Positions 1 to 7,876 are shown, numbered from the stretch's first letter. The stretch is DNA of 64,000 bases from Geosporobacter subterraneus DSM 17957 (GCF_900142145.1 NZ_FQZV01000014.1:1-64000); one strand, 5' to 3'. Notes: generated by a model not told the origin, from the letters alone. A program made the numbers and translations.

Positions 1-165
1 ACCTAGTGAAGAATAATACTTTTGATAAAAAGAAAAAGGGATAAACGGAGTAATATCAATATGTTGCTTTAATAGAGAAAGTAGATTATTTTGATCCTGA
101 TGAAAAAACTTATCAAAGTCAGATGAGATATCACAAAGATTTAATTGTTTCGCTGAAATTGGCAT
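1..165 (-). CDS. Transposase N-terminus, cut by window edge
   Basis: Reading leftward from an ATG at 163-165, preceded by a good ribosome site (AAAGGAG around 171-178), the frame stays open to the window edge for 55 codons. The peptide starts MPISAKQLNLCDISSDFDKF and continues with an Ile/Pro/Phe-rich stretch. This resembles the N-terminus of clostridial IS4/IS5-like DDE transposases. The DDE catalytic core lies outside the window, so the family and intactness cannot be judged. The gene would belong to an insertion sequence whose right end lies between here and the reductase gene at 330. Confidence 0.6.
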   Translation of the reverse strand, partial: MPISAKQLNLCDISSDFDKFFHQDQNNLLSLLKQHIDITPFIPFSFYQKYYSSLG

Positions 166-329
166 AAGTTTCTCCTTTCTTGTAAGTTTTGAGTTATGTA
201 CAATTTCACAATGTATATATACCCAAAACGGGGGAAACTTAGCCATTTCAATAGATTAAAATGCAGTATTTGTGCGAGTTGTAGAGTTCTGCAACGAGCT
301 AATTAAATATGAATAAGGGGGAAATGTGA

Positions 330-1475
330 ATGAGGCCGTCAATGATGGAAGAAGTAGAAGGATTAAGAGGAATCAACTCTGTAAAGGTAAAGGAAGCAAG
401 CGAAGCTGGAAGGAAAGTTGTAGGGATGTATTGTGTATTTTCACCGCAGGAAATTGCACTGGCTGCGGGCGCCATTGCAGTAACCCTATGCGGTACAAAA
501 CAGGAGCCTATTGAAGATGCAGAAAAGCACCTGCCGCGAAATTTATGTCCCTTGATCAAATCCAGTTACGGCTTTGCCATTACAGATAAATGTCCATATT
601 TTTATTTTTCCGATGTTTTACTGGCTGAAACTACCTGCGATGGAAAGAAGAAAATGTATGAATTGATGGGTAAGATCAAACCTATGCATATCATGAATCT
701 GCCCCAAACTGCTCAAGGTGAGGATGCATTGGAAGCTTGGAAAAATGAAATGGTGAAATTCAAAAACTATCTAGAAGATAAATTCCAGGTACAGATTACT
801 GATGAAAAGCTTCGGGATGCCATCAAACTGATGAACAGAGAAAGAAAGGTCATGCGAAAGCTTCACCAGCTCAATGCCCATAAACCGGCTCCTCTTTCAG
901 GAATGGATATGATGCTGGCTCAATGGCTGAAGGGCTTTAATATAGATAAGGAAGCAGGGATCGAAATCATTGAGCGTTTGATTGCTCAAGTAGAAGAACA
1001 GATTGAAAACGGCATTTCTCCATTTACAGCAGACAGTCCCAGAATTCTGTTAACAGGATGTCCAATCGGCAGCGGTTCCGAGAAGGTCCTTAAGATCATT
1101 GAAGAAGCCGGTGCCAGTGTAGTTGCATTAGAGAACTGTACAGGATATAAAGGACTGGATGTATTGGTAGATGAGGAGAAGGCCCCTATTGAAGCACTGG
1201 CGGAAAAGTACCTTTCAACGCCATGTTCCTGTATGACACCAAACAACGGAAGACTGGACCTGATCGAAAGAATGGCTAAGGAGTATCAGGTGGATGGTAT
1301 TGTAGACTTAACATGGCAGGCCTGTCATACATACAATATCGAATCCTACACGGTACGTCAGTTTGCAAAGGAAAAGCTAAATCTGCCGTTTATCCAGATT
1401 GAAACCGATTATTCAGATTCCGACGCGGGCCAATTGAAGGTTAGGCTGGAAGCATTTTTAGAAACCATAAAGTAA
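330..1475 (+). CDS. Double-cubane-cluster anaerobic reductase (2-hydroxyacyl-CoA dehydratase D-component family)
   Basis: This 381-residue protein belongs to the HgdB/BcrC-like superfamily of ATP-driven low-potential reductases. Its features match the double-cubane-cluster protein branch: cysteines in MYCVFSPQEIALAAGA, RNLCPLIKSSYG, DKCPYF and ETTCDGKKK, and a second half with LLTGCPIGSG, CSCMTPNNGR and the QACHTYNIES signature. Family knowledge: such proteins carry an [8Fe-9S] double-cubane cluster and receive electrons from a cognate ASKHA ATPase. The physiological substrate is unknown, although acetylene and other small molecules are reduced in vitro. The start at 330 follows AAGGGGGAAA (315-324). 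The next gene, at 1896, is the expected activator; a MITE has landed between the two. Confidence 0.85.
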   Translation: MRPSMMEEVEGLRGINSVKVKEASEAGRKVVGMYCVFSPQEIALAAGAIAVTLCGTKQEPIEDAEKHLPRNLCPLIKSSYGFAITDKCPYFYFSDVLLAETTCDGKKKMYELMGKIKPMHIMNLPQTAQGEDALEAWKNEMVKFKNYLEDKFQVQITDEKLRDAIKLMNRERKVMRKLHQLNAHKPAPLSGMDMMLAQWLKGFNIDKEAGIEIIERLIAQVEEQIENGISPFTADSPRILLTGCPIGSGSEKVLKIIEEAGASVVALENCTGYKGLDVLVDEEKAPIEALAEKYLSTPCSCMTPNNGRLDLIERMAKEYQVDGIVDLTWQACHTYNIESYTVRQFAKEKLNLPFIQIETDYSDSDAGQLKVRLEAFLETIK

Positions 1476-1484
1476 AGCAGCTTT

Positions 1485-1511
1485 AGAGCTCCATGAATAT
1501 GGGGCTCTTAT
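1485..1511 (+). terminator. Hairpin after the reductase gene
   Basis: AGAGCTCCAT (1485-1494) pairs with ATGGGGCTCT (1499-1508) around a GAAT loop, with one G-T pair. Only a weak T-run follows, so termination may be partial and the activator could still be co-transcribed. Confidence 0.5.
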
Positions 1512-1564
1512 AGATTGTTAATGAAAAACTTTCTAACTATTATTTTTTTTCAGAAGCTGTGCAA

Positions 1565-1866
1565 TATAGATTTAGGCCAGTAAAATGAAAGATAAATGTA
1601 GGGGACGCCCCATAGGCGTCAACTTAACCCATAATTTGTCATCCTGAGCAGAGTAAAACGAAGCCGAAGGATCTTTAAGCTAGATGATATATTCTGATAA
1701 TCAAAAGTAATCTTGCTTATGTTCTATAAGATTCTTCGCTAACGCTCAGAATGACATGCTTCTAAGGTGTATTTGGAAATATTTTAATTGAGTTGACGCC
1801 TATGGGGGACGACCTATGTGTCGTCCCATACAAAATGCGATCTTGTTGTAGCCGTGTAAATCTATA
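1565..1866. repeat. Outer palindromic element, copy 1, interrupted by a MITE
   Basis: TATAGATTTA (1565-1574) and its exact reverse complement TAAATCTATA (1857-1866) bound this segment. Without the MITE and its duplicated target, about 98 bp remain, containing GGGGACG...CGTCCC-type palindromic arms. A close homologue with the same ends lies at 9311-9614. Apart from this element and the terminator, the 420-bp gap between 1475 and 1896 holds nothing else that I can recognise. Confidence 0.7.
1611..1804 (+). mobile_element. 194-bp MITE, copy 1
   Basis: The element has 13-bp perfect terminal inverted repeats, CATAGGCGTCAAC (1611-1623) and GTTGACGCCTATG (1792-1804). It is flanked by a near-perfect 10-bp target duplication, GGGGACGCCC (1601-1610) and GGGGACGACC (1805-1814). 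The inside carries a second, imperfect inverted pair (TGTCATCCTGAGC...GGATCTT and AAGATTCTTCG...GAATGACA). It has no coding capacity. Copies of exactly the same length lie at 9373 and, inverted, at 12248. Confidence 0.85.
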
Positions 1867-1895
1867 TTAGTACTTATAAACAAGGATGTGATCAG

Positions 1896-2672
1896 ATGAT
1901 TAGTGTTGGCATCGATATGGGGTCCGTAGCAGCAAAGGCCATCGCCTATGATGGAAAAGGCATTGCTGCCAAGGTAATCATGCCCACAGGGTGGAGTCCG
2001 AAGGAAACGGGACAAAAAATTATGGAGGAGCTTCTGAGGTTGGGAAATATAGAACGTGAACAGGTTGCCATGATTGTGGGCACCGGTTATGGGAGAATCG
2101 CCTTGCCTTTTATTGACCGAAAGGTCACAGAGATAACCTGTCATGGGAAAGGGGCCTATTATCTGAATCCTGCTGTTCGAACTGTCATAGACATAGGAGG
2201 ACAGGATAGTAAGGTTATCCGAGTGGATGAGGAAGGTGCTGTAGTGGATTTTCTGATGAATGATAAGTGTGCAGCGGGAACAGGACGGTTTTTGCAGGTG
2301 ATGGCCCATGCTTTGGAAGTGGATGTCAGCGAGCTTTCCCAAATCGCCAGAGGAGCAGAACCACGCAGTATCAACAGCATGTGCACCGTGTTTGCTGAAT
2401 CAGAGGTAGTAAGCCTTATGGCGGAGGGGGCTTCGAAGGAGAGTATCGCTGCGGGATTGCTTCAGTCAGTAGTGAATAAAACCTATTCACTTGCCAGCCG
2501 CTTAGGTATACAGGGAAAGGTCTTCTTTTCCGGTGGTGTAGCTCGTAATCCCCTACTGTCAGATTTGTTGGGCCAGAAATTGAACACAGAGGTTTTTGTT
2601 TCACCACTGTCCCAATTTAATGGAGCCATTGGAGCTGCTTTAATAGGTTATGAGCATCTGATAAAAGGTTAA
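1896..2672 (+). CDS. ASKHA-family ATPase activator of the double-cubane reductase (acyl-CoA dehydratase activase)
   Basis: This 258-residue protein is a single-domain member of the BadF/BadG/HgdC activator family. Visible motifs are the N-terminal phosphate-1 loop GIDMGSVAAKAIAYDG, the central DIGGQDSKVI phosphate-2 motif, the cluster-ligand regions NDKCAAGTGRFLQ and SMCTVFAESEV (the two cysteines that bridge a [4Fe-4S] cluster across the homodimer in known activators), and the C-terminal FFSGGVARNPLL adenosine motif. Known role: ATP hydrolysis drives one-electron transfer to the partner reductase. Its length is typical of an activator without an extra reductase domain. The ATG at 1896 follows an AAGGATGTGATC ribosome site. 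The likely partner is the gene at 330. Confidence 0.88.
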   Translation: MISVGIDMGSVAAKAIAYDGKGIAAKVIMPTGWSPKETGQKIMEELLRLGNIEREQVAMIVGTGYGRIALPFIDRKVTEITCHGKGAYYLNPAVRTVIDIGGQDSKVIRVDEEGAVVDFLMNDKCAAGTGRFLQVMAHALEVDVSELSQIARGAEPRSINSMCTVFAESEVVSLMAEGASKESIAAGLLQSVVNKTYSLASRLGIQGKVFFSGGVARNPLLSDLLGQKLNTEVFVSPLSQFNGAIGAALIGYEHLIKG

Positions 2673-2675
2673 GGA

Positions 2676-3710
2676 TTAGGATTCCTGGAGAATGCTGCAG
2701 TAGATGGAGATAATTTCTTCTAAATTGTAGAGCAGAACCAATAAGCTGATAACATCGTCAACGGGGAAGTTGCTGTGTTCAGCGTTGAAGATAAACCAGT
2801 TTTTGGTTTCTTGGATATCCGATAAAATAAATGAAAAAGCCCTTTGGAGCTTATTGTTCTTTGCGCAGTTTTCGGGAACCATAGGCTCCAACTCTTTTAA
2901 CAGCCCTTTGTTTTTCTGCATGGCTTCCCGCACAGGATCCACCACCCGGAGGTGGATGTCTTTGTTTAGAATCTGCAGAATGGGGTGGAGATGCTGCAGA
3001 ATTACTTTTGCCTGATTTACTGTGTCCAGCATCTCCCTGCTGTGCATGCTGCCATAGGACATTAGCTTTTCATCCTTGATTTGCAGCTGCAGCATTTTTT
3101 CTGATTGCTGCAGCCGATGAGAAAGTTCTTTTAGCCGGTCATCCAGCTGGGCAAGGTCTTTTTCATGTTCTCCTAGTAGTATTTCCAGCATTTCGATGAT
3201 TGTACCCAGGATTTCCTTTAGTGCCTTTTCCACAGATACGAAGGCTTTTTGATGATAGACTGGAGGATAAATGCTGAAATTGATAACCAGGGCTATACTG
3301 ATGCCCAAGGAGGTGTCCATTAGCTTTCGAAAAGCAAAATCAATATACTGACCCTCTGCATTAAAAAAAACTCCGGCAAATACGATGCTGGCCATGACAA
3401 TAGAATCCTGTAATTTCAGATGATTCATAATGGAGATCAGTGCAATGATTCCAGCTCCGGTTACAAGAGGGTTGCCGGGAGACATGAGCACGAAGGCCAA
3501 GCCTATAGCAGATCCTAGGGATGTACCCAGCAGCCGGTTCATACCGGTTTTCCATGAATCGGATACGGTAGGCTGCATGGCGATCAAAGCGGAGATGACC
3601 ACGAAAAAGGGATTGTCAATTTTCAAGAGGGGAGCAATCAAGATAGCCAAGGCTACAGCAATGCCTGTCTTGATGGTACGCAGACCAATTCTCATTTCCT
3701 TCACCTTCAA
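2676..3710 (-). CDS. FUSC / aromatic-acid-exporter family membrane protein
   Basis: This 344-residue protein has an N-terminal membrane half (about residues 10-155, with segments such as TGIAVALAILIAPLL, VISALIAMQPTV, LGSAIGLAFVL, GAGIIALISIM and ISIALVINFSIYPP). A long helical, charged cytosolic domain follows, with heptad-like leucine-rich stretches. The FFVVISALIAMQPTVSDSW segment and the layout match the ArAE_1/FUSC family of putative effluxers, whose substrates are mostly unproven. The gene converges on the activator gene, with only 3 bp between the stop codons. It is divergent from azlC. Confidence 0.78.
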   Translation of the reverse strand: MKVKEMRIGLRTIKTGIAVALAILIAPLLKIDNPFFVVISALIAMQPTVSDSWKTGMNRLLGTSLGSAIGLAFVLMSPGNPLVTGAGIIALISIMNHLKLQDSIVMASIVFAGVFFNAEGQYIDFAFRKLMDTSLGISIALVINFSIYPPVYHQKAFVSVEKALKEILGTIIEMLEILLGEHEKDLAQLDDRLKELSHRLQQSEKMLQLQIKDEKLMSYGSMHSREMLDTVNQAKVILQHLHPILQILNKDIHLRVVDPVREAMQKNKGLLKELEPMVPENCAKNNKLQRAFSFILSDIQETKNWFIFNAEHSNFPVDDVISLLVLLYNLEEIISIYCSILQES

Positions 3711-3897
3711 TTATTTTCAATCTAAAAAACAAATAGATTATCCTATAGGTTTTTGCAGGAATGAATTTATTATGCAATGGGATTCAATGCTGATTGAAGG
3801 AAATAGAAGTTGATTTATCGAATAAATCCATGTAGTATATATAGAAATAACCAGGTTTATGGTTGTACATTTGGTCAAAGGGGGATGCATCAATAGG

Positions 3898-4650
3898 ATG
3901 AAACAGGAAAACATAATAAAAGTCAACCCAAATGAGGATGCTGGAATAAAAAAAGGGAGACAGCTGATTCGGGGGATGAAAACAGGAATCTCAATAGCCG
4001 TAGGATATATTCCAATTGCCATAACCTTCGGATTACTGTCTAAGGCAGCAGGTGTACCTAATGCCATCAGTATTATGATGTCATTGGTGGTTTATGCAGG
4101 CGCCAGCCAGTTTGTAGCCGTAAATCTCCTGGCATTGCATACAGGATACTGGGAAATCCTATTAACGACGTTTATTTTAAACTTTAGACATTTTCTTATG
4201 GGTGCCTCCATTTCTCAAAGAATTGAAAAAGGATTATCCAAGCCCTGGATGGCATTGCTGGCCTTTGGAATAACTGATGAGACTTTCGCTGTGGCCTCAA
4301 TGGAAAAAGAACAGCAGTTAAACCCCTGGTTTTTGCTAGGTCTAAACCTTATCGCCTTTAGTGCTTGGAATGCAGGGACCTGGGCAGGAGTATTTTTAGG
4401 AACTGCGCTGCCCGATTCTGTACAAAGCAGTATGGGAATCGCTCTATATGCCATGTTTATTGGATTGCTTGTTCCAGCAGCTCGAGAAAAGAAGGCAATT
4501 TTTCATATCGCTATGCTGGCTGTACTGCTGCATGGCATCTTACATTGGACTCCTGGACTGGAAGTCATTTCAACAGGCTGGAAAATCGTAATAACAACCA
4601 TCCTGGCCTCAACAGCAGGGGCCCTGATATATACAGAGGAGGCGTTATAA
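3898..4650 (+). CDS. azlC: AzlC family branched-chain amino acid exporter, large subunit
   Basis: This is a polytopic membrane protein of about 250 residues. Typical AzlC motifs are present: GMKTGISIAVGYIPIAITFG, a YAGASQFVAVNLL segment, the LNFRHFLMGAS motif, GITDETFAV and LGLNLIAFSAWNAGTWAG. Together with AzlD it exports branched-chain amino acids or analogues; some family members act on other substrates. The frame is open from 3859, but I prefer the ATG at 3898 because AAAGGGGG (3877-3884) lies just upstream and the extra residues have no family counterpart. The stop is one base before the azlD start, so translation is probably coupled. Confidence 0.85.
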   Translation: MKQENIIKVNPNEDAGIKKGRQLIRGMKTGISIAVGYIPIAITFGLLSKAAGVPNAISIMMSLVVYAGASQFVAVNLLALHTGYWEILLTTFILNFRHFLMGASISQRIEKGLSKPWMALLAFGITDETFAVASMEKEQQLNPWFLLGLNLIAFSAWNAGTWAGVFLGTALPDSVQSSMGIALYAMFIGLLVPAAREKKAIFHIAMLAVLLHGILHWTPGLEVISTGWKIVITTILASTAGALIYTEEAL

Positions 4651-4651
4651 A

Positions 4652-4957
4652 ATGAAGCAGCTGGTATTGCTGATTTTAGGGATGGGCTTTGTAACCTATA
4701 GCTCCCGTATGCTGTCTATGGTATTGCTGCAGGAGGTGAGCTTGCATCCCTTTTTACAGAGATTTCTACGGTTTATTCCCTATGCAGCCCTTGGAGCCCT
4801 AATATTCCCGGGAGTTTTGACATCTACCAGCAGTTTGTCCTCGGCAGCGGCCGGGGGATTGGTGGCAGCAGGCCTTGCTTATTTCCGGTTTAATTTAATC
4901 ATTGTAGTATTTGGCAGCATCAGCACCGTTTTTCTATGGCAGCTGCTGATGCAATAA
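4652..4957 (+). CDS. azlD: AzlD family branched-chain amino acid exporter, small subunit
   Basis: This 101-residue hydrophobic protein has three to four membrane segments. The N-terminal GMGFVTYSSRMLSM and the RFLRFIPYAALGALIFPGVL segment are characteristic of AzlD. It begins one base after the azlC stop, and its ribosome site (GAGGAGG) lies inside the end of azlC, the standard two-gene arrangement. Confidence 0.85.
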   Translation: MKQLVLLILGMGFVTYSSRMLSMVLLQEVSLHPFLQRFLRFIPYAALGALIFPGVLTSTSSLSSAAAGGLVAAGLAYFRFNLIIVVFGSISTVFLWQLLMQ

Positions 4958-4982
4958 AATATAATGAAAGCAGGTATGAAAA

Positions 4983-5480
4983 ATGCGCTATCATTTTTGT
5001 CCCAAGTGCGGTGGGGCATTAAGTATTGAAAAAACACAGGATAAGAATAAGCCTCAATGTACCCAGTGCAGCTTTACCTTTTATCAGAATCCTGCTGTAG
5101 GGGTTGCGGCCATTGTCATCAAGGATCAAAAGCTGCTGTTGGGGAAACGGCAGGGGAGCTACGCGGGACAGTGGTGTATTCCCTGCGGCTATGTGGAATG
5201 GGACGAGGATGTCTATGATGCGGTCATCCGGGAATTTTATGAGGAAACAGGATTAACGATCAGTATATCGAAGGTTTACACGGTTCTATCGAATTTTCAT
5301 AATCCGGCACAGCATACCGTTGGAATCTGGTTCATGGCAGAAGTGATGGATGGAGAGGAAAAAGCCGGTGATGACTTGGAGGAAGTGGGATATTTTACTT
5401 TTGAAGATATGCCAGAGCTGGCTTTTCCCACAGATAGGATAGTTATTGAGAAGTTAAAGTCAGAGGAATTGATTCAATAA
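4983..5480 (+). CDS. NUDIX hydrolase with N-terminal zinc ribbon
   Basis: This 165-residue protein starts with a zinc ribbon (CPKCGG and CTQC, about residues 6-32). A NUDIX domain follows, with box GYVEWDEDVYDAVIREFYEE continuing TGL, fitting G-x5-E-x7-REUxEExGU. The ribbon plus the FYQNPAVGVAAIV strand are seen in NudC-like and ADP-ribose pyrophosphatase-like proteins. The C-terminal signature of true NADH pyrophosphatases is not evident, so the exact nucleotide substrate is open. It lies 25 bp after azlD and 30 bp before the aminotransferase gene. Confidence 0.82.
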   Translation: MRYHFCPKCGGALSIEKTQDKNKPQCTQCSFTFYQNPAVGVAAIVIKDQKLLLGKRQGSYAGQWCIPCGYVEWDEDVYDAVIREFYEETGLTISISKVYTVLSNFHNPAQHTVGIWFMAEVMDGEEKAGDDLEEVGYFTFEDMPELAFPTDRIVIEKLKSEELIQ

Positions 5481-5510
5481 TTCTAGAGAAGATCGTAAGG
5501 GGGGCGACTT

Positions 5511-6659
5511 ATGGGAATATATTTAGACAATGCAGCTACATCATTTCCAAAGCCACAAGAGGTAGCAAAGGCTGTATATGAATATATGCTGTACAATGGA
5601 GCTACAGCCGGCAGGGGAGCCTACGGGCGGGCTATGGAAGCGGATCGGTTGGTTTATGAGACGAGAAAACTCCTGGCAGATTTTTTTCATTTTAATGATT
5701 CTAAAAAGGTGATATTTACCTCCAATGTAACAGAATCCATAAACCTGGTGATGAATGGCATCTTGAAACAGGGGGATCATGTCATTACCAGCAGTTTAGA
5801 GCATAATGCAGTATGGAGATGTCTAAAGACCTTAGAAAGGGACAGAGGCATTCGTATTACAGCCATCCCTGCTACAAAGGAAGGATTTACAAATCCAGAG
5901 GATGTTGAGAAAGCAATACAGCAAAATACCAGGCTCATTGTATTTACCCATGCATCAAATGTCCTGGGAACGATACAGCCTGTGAGAGAGATAGGGGCTA
6001 TTGCAAGAAAACTGGGGATTCCTTTTCTGGTAGATGCAGCTCAGACTGCTGGAGTATACCCAATTGATATTGAGAAGGATAATATTGATCTTTTAGCTTT
6101 CACAGGACACAAAGGTCTTATGGGGCCAATGGGTACAGGAGGTTTGATTATTAATTGGAATGGAGTGATTAATCCACTAAAGCATGGCGGAACAGGAGGA
6201 GATTCAGCTTATGAATTTCAACCTGAGTACTATCCAAACAAATTTGAAACAGGAACTTTAAATGTCAGCGGTATCATTGGACTGAGAGAAGCCTTGAGAT
6301 TCATCCAAAAGGAAGGCATAGAGACAATATTGGATAAAGAAAAAAGACTTTTAACTTATGCGCTGGAGAGACTCTGTGAGGTTAAAAATATTATCATTTA
6401 TGGACCAAAGGATGCGGAAAAAGCTGTAGGGGTTTTATCCTTCAATCTGAAGGGGATATCGGGAGAAGATGTGGCCTATCGGCTAGACCAAGACTACAAT
6501 ATCATGGTTCGTGTCGGTTTGCACTGTGCCCCCACGGCCCACCGAATTATTGGAACAGAAAAAGAAGGAACTTTACGAATAGGGATTGGGTATTTCAATG
6601 AAAAATCAGACATCGATAAACTTGTGGAGGCATTAAAGGAGATTATAGGGGATAAGTAA
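5511..6659 (+). CDS. Class V aminotransferase, cysteine desulfurase family
   Basis: This 382-residue PLP enzyme resembles SufS/CsdB. It starts with YLDNAATSFPKP and has TSNVTESINLVMNG, the Asp-containing FLVDAAQTAGV, the PLP lysine in FTGHKGLMGPMGTGG and the catalytic-loop cysteine in RVGLHCAPTAHRIIGT. The CAPTAH loop is typical of a clostridial family of predicted desulfurases rather than of classical SufS (CAMP loop). Expected reaction: removing sulfur (or selenium) from cysteine (or selenocysteine) as an enzyme persulfide. The genes that follow encode an Fe-S protein, a thioredoxin-like protein and a selenoprotein, so a role in S/Se supply is plausible but inferred. Start at 5511 follows AAGGGGGGC. 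Confidence 0.85.
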   Translation: MGIYLDNAATSFPKPQEVAKAVYEYMLYNGATAGRGAYGRAMEADRLVYETRKLLADFFHFNDSKKVIFTSNVTESINLVMNGILKQGDHVITSSLEHNAVWRCLKTLERDRGIRITAIPATKEGFTNPEDVEKAIQQNTRLIVFTHASNVLGTIQPVREIGAIARKLGIPFLVDAAQTAGVYPIDIEKDNIDLLAFTGHKGLMGPMGTGGLIINWNGVINPLKHGGTGGDSAYEFQPEYYPNKFETGTLNVSGIIGLREALRFIQKEGIETILDKEKRLLTYALERLCEVKNIIIYGPKDAEKAVGVLSFNLKGISGEDVAYRLDQDYNIMVRVGLHCAPTAHRIIGTEKEGTLRIGIGYFNEKSDIDKLVEALKEIIGDK

Positions 6660-6682
6660 AATTAAGGGGGACGGAATTATAA

Positions 6683-7213
6683 ATGTATTTGGAAGAAGTG
6701 AAGATGACACGTATACAACCTTGTACTGCCGATGCTGGCAGAATGAAATTTAAAGCCAAATTTTCAAGAGATGTATCAGAGATACTTCCCTATATTAACG
6801 GCAGGATGCAGACTGCCATCTACCATAAAGCTGCCGGTACCTTAACTTTCCATAAAGAGTTTCGTATGATCACAATATATCCTGAAAAGCTGGCGGTTTC
6901 AAAGGTGATCAATGAAACCGATGCCTTTGAAGTTATGGGTCTGGTGCAGAATTTAATCAATGATACGTATGATAATCGGGAAAATATAGAACCTTTGTAT
7001 GAAATGAGGGAGAGAATCAGCCCTATCCAGGTCTATAAAAATCTGCCAAAGCTCAATTGCAGACGGTGCGGAGAAACCGCTTGTATGGCCTTCGCTTCAA
7101 AACTGATCAGCGGAGCGCAGAATATCAAAAACTGCCGCCCCCTTTATGAGGAAGGCTATAAGGGGAATCTGGTGAAGCTGGAGGATGTATTGCAAATATT
7201 AGGCTATGCCTAA
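6683..7213 (+). CDS. Fe-S-domain protein with a CFeSP-type [4Fe-4S] motif
   Basis: This 176-residue protein has an alpha/beta N-terminal part of about 115 residues and a C-terminal Fe-S domain. The Fe-S motif is LPKLNCRRCGETACMAFASK with a fourth cysteine in NIKNCRPLY, that is C-x2-C-x4-C-x16-C. The same pattern occurs at the N-terminus of AcsC (37779) in this window. This FeS domain is known in corrinoid Fe-S proteins and electron-transfer proteins. The N-terminal half is not one I recognise. A second start at 6704 is possible. The gene lies 23 bp after the desulfurase gene and is probably co-transcribed with it. Confidence 0.72.
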   Translation: MYLEEVKMTRIQPCTADAGRMKFKAKFSRDVSEILPYINGRMQTAIYHKAAGTLTFHKEFRMITIYPEKLAVSKVINETDAFEVMGLVQNLINDTYDNRENIEPLYEMRERISPIQVYKNLPKLNCRRCGETACMAFASKLISGAQNIKNCRPLYEEGYKGNLVKLEDVLQILGYA

Positions 7214-7222
7214 TATTTTAGG

Positions 7223-7251
7223 TTGACATGAACATTAAATAATCATAATAT
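7223..7251 (+). promoter_or_regulatory. Promoter of the thioredoxin-selenoprotein operon
   Basis: TTGACA (7223-7228), a 17-bp spacer and TAATAT (7246-7251) form a near-consensus vegetative promoter. An AT-rich imperfect inverted repeat (TCATAATATA...TATATTATTATGA) follows, ending at the ribosome site. The -35 to -10 segment closely matches the one before the permease at 8041. Confidence 0.75.
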
Positions 7252-7288
7252 AAAAATATAAATATATTATTATGAAGGAGGGCTTATC

Positions 7289-7522
7289 ATGTTGATTCAG
7301 GTATTAGGACCAGGCTGTAAGAACTGCAAGACCGTAGAGGCCAATGTAAGGGAAGCCTTGCAGGCACTGGATATGGAGGCCAATGTAGAAAAGGTGACAG
7401 ATTTCTCTGATATCATTAATCTTGGTGTCATGAAAACCCCAGGATTGATTATTGATGGAGAAATCAAGGCATCGGGAAGAATTCCATCTACAGAAGAGAT
7501 TAAAGGCTTTTTAATAAAGTAG
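7289..7522 (+). CDS. Thioredoxin-like small redox protein (redox-active disulfide type)
   Basis: This 77-residue protein is thioredoxin-like, with a CKNC active site in VLGPGCKNCKTVEANV and the cis-proline segment VMKTPGLIIDGE. These mini-thioredoxins commonly neighbour DUF318-type permeases in clostridia and archaea, as here (permease at 8121). Start at 7289 follows GAAGGAGG. It shares an operon with the selenoprotein gene, which starts 17 bp after its stop, so the two products may be redox partners; that is inference. Confidence 0.82.
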   Translation: MLIQVLGPGCKNCKTVEANVREALQALDMEANVEKVTDFSDIINLGVMKTPGLIIDGEIKASGRIPSTEEIKGFLIK

Positions 7523-7538
7523 CTTCAGGAGGAAATGG

Positions 7539-7835
7539 ATGAGAAAAGGTAAATTGTCTCCATGGCTATTAAGCTATATTCGTGAACGTGGGGATTCGAT
7601 GAATGTTACAGGTCGAATTACGCTAAAGGGCTGATGATCTATCTTTAAGACGCCATCAGGTCTGATGGGAGAACCAGAGAATTTAGAGCACTTCCAGCTG
7701 TTCGAAATAGAGGACATAAAATTATATGTGGAAAAAAGCATATTACAGAATTATGTTCAAAATAATGTACTGCTGATAAATATTGAAGGATACGGCAGAT
7801 ATCAGTTATATATTACAGAAGAGACAAATCCATAA
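7539..7835 (+). CDS. CC/Se-motif family selenoprotein with two adjacent Sec (TGA-TGA) codons
   Basis: The frame opens at ATG 7539 after AGGAGG (7527-7532), meets TGA TGA at 7632-7637 (residues 32-33), and stays open to TAA at 7833-7835: 98 residues if both TGA codons are read. The part after the TGAs contains MGEPENLEHFQLFEIEDIKL, the pattern that follows the Cys-Cys or Cys/Sec pair in the small CC/Se-motif (seleno)protein family as I recall it. The TGAs fall where the Cys pair is expected, after a Gly (LKG). A hairpin with an AGGUCU apical loop follows at SECIS distance. Ordinary gene calling would miss or split this gene. Its function is unknown; a Sec-Sec pair suggests thiol/selenol redox or metalloid chemistry. 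The alternative is a decayed gene, which the intact frame and hairpin make less likely. Confidence 0.8.
7638..7668 (+). promoter_or_regulatory. Putative bacterial SECIS element
   Basis: Directly after the TGA pair, CCATCA (7653-7658) and TGATGG (7663-7668) form a perfect 6-bp stem around the loop GGTC. The loop begins 21 nt after the second TGA. The apical AGGUCU sequence is the same as in the E. coli fdhF SECIS, and the spacing is similar (18 nt there). Confidence 0.75.
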
Positions 7836-7876
7836 GGGAAAAGAATAGAATGGATATGAATATCAAATCCTATAAC

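Noticed and set aside
1800-2342. 180-codon frame on the minus strand opposite the activator gene
   Set aside because: The plus-strand activator has all family motifs; the opposite frame has no ribosome site or recognisable domain and runs into the repeat.
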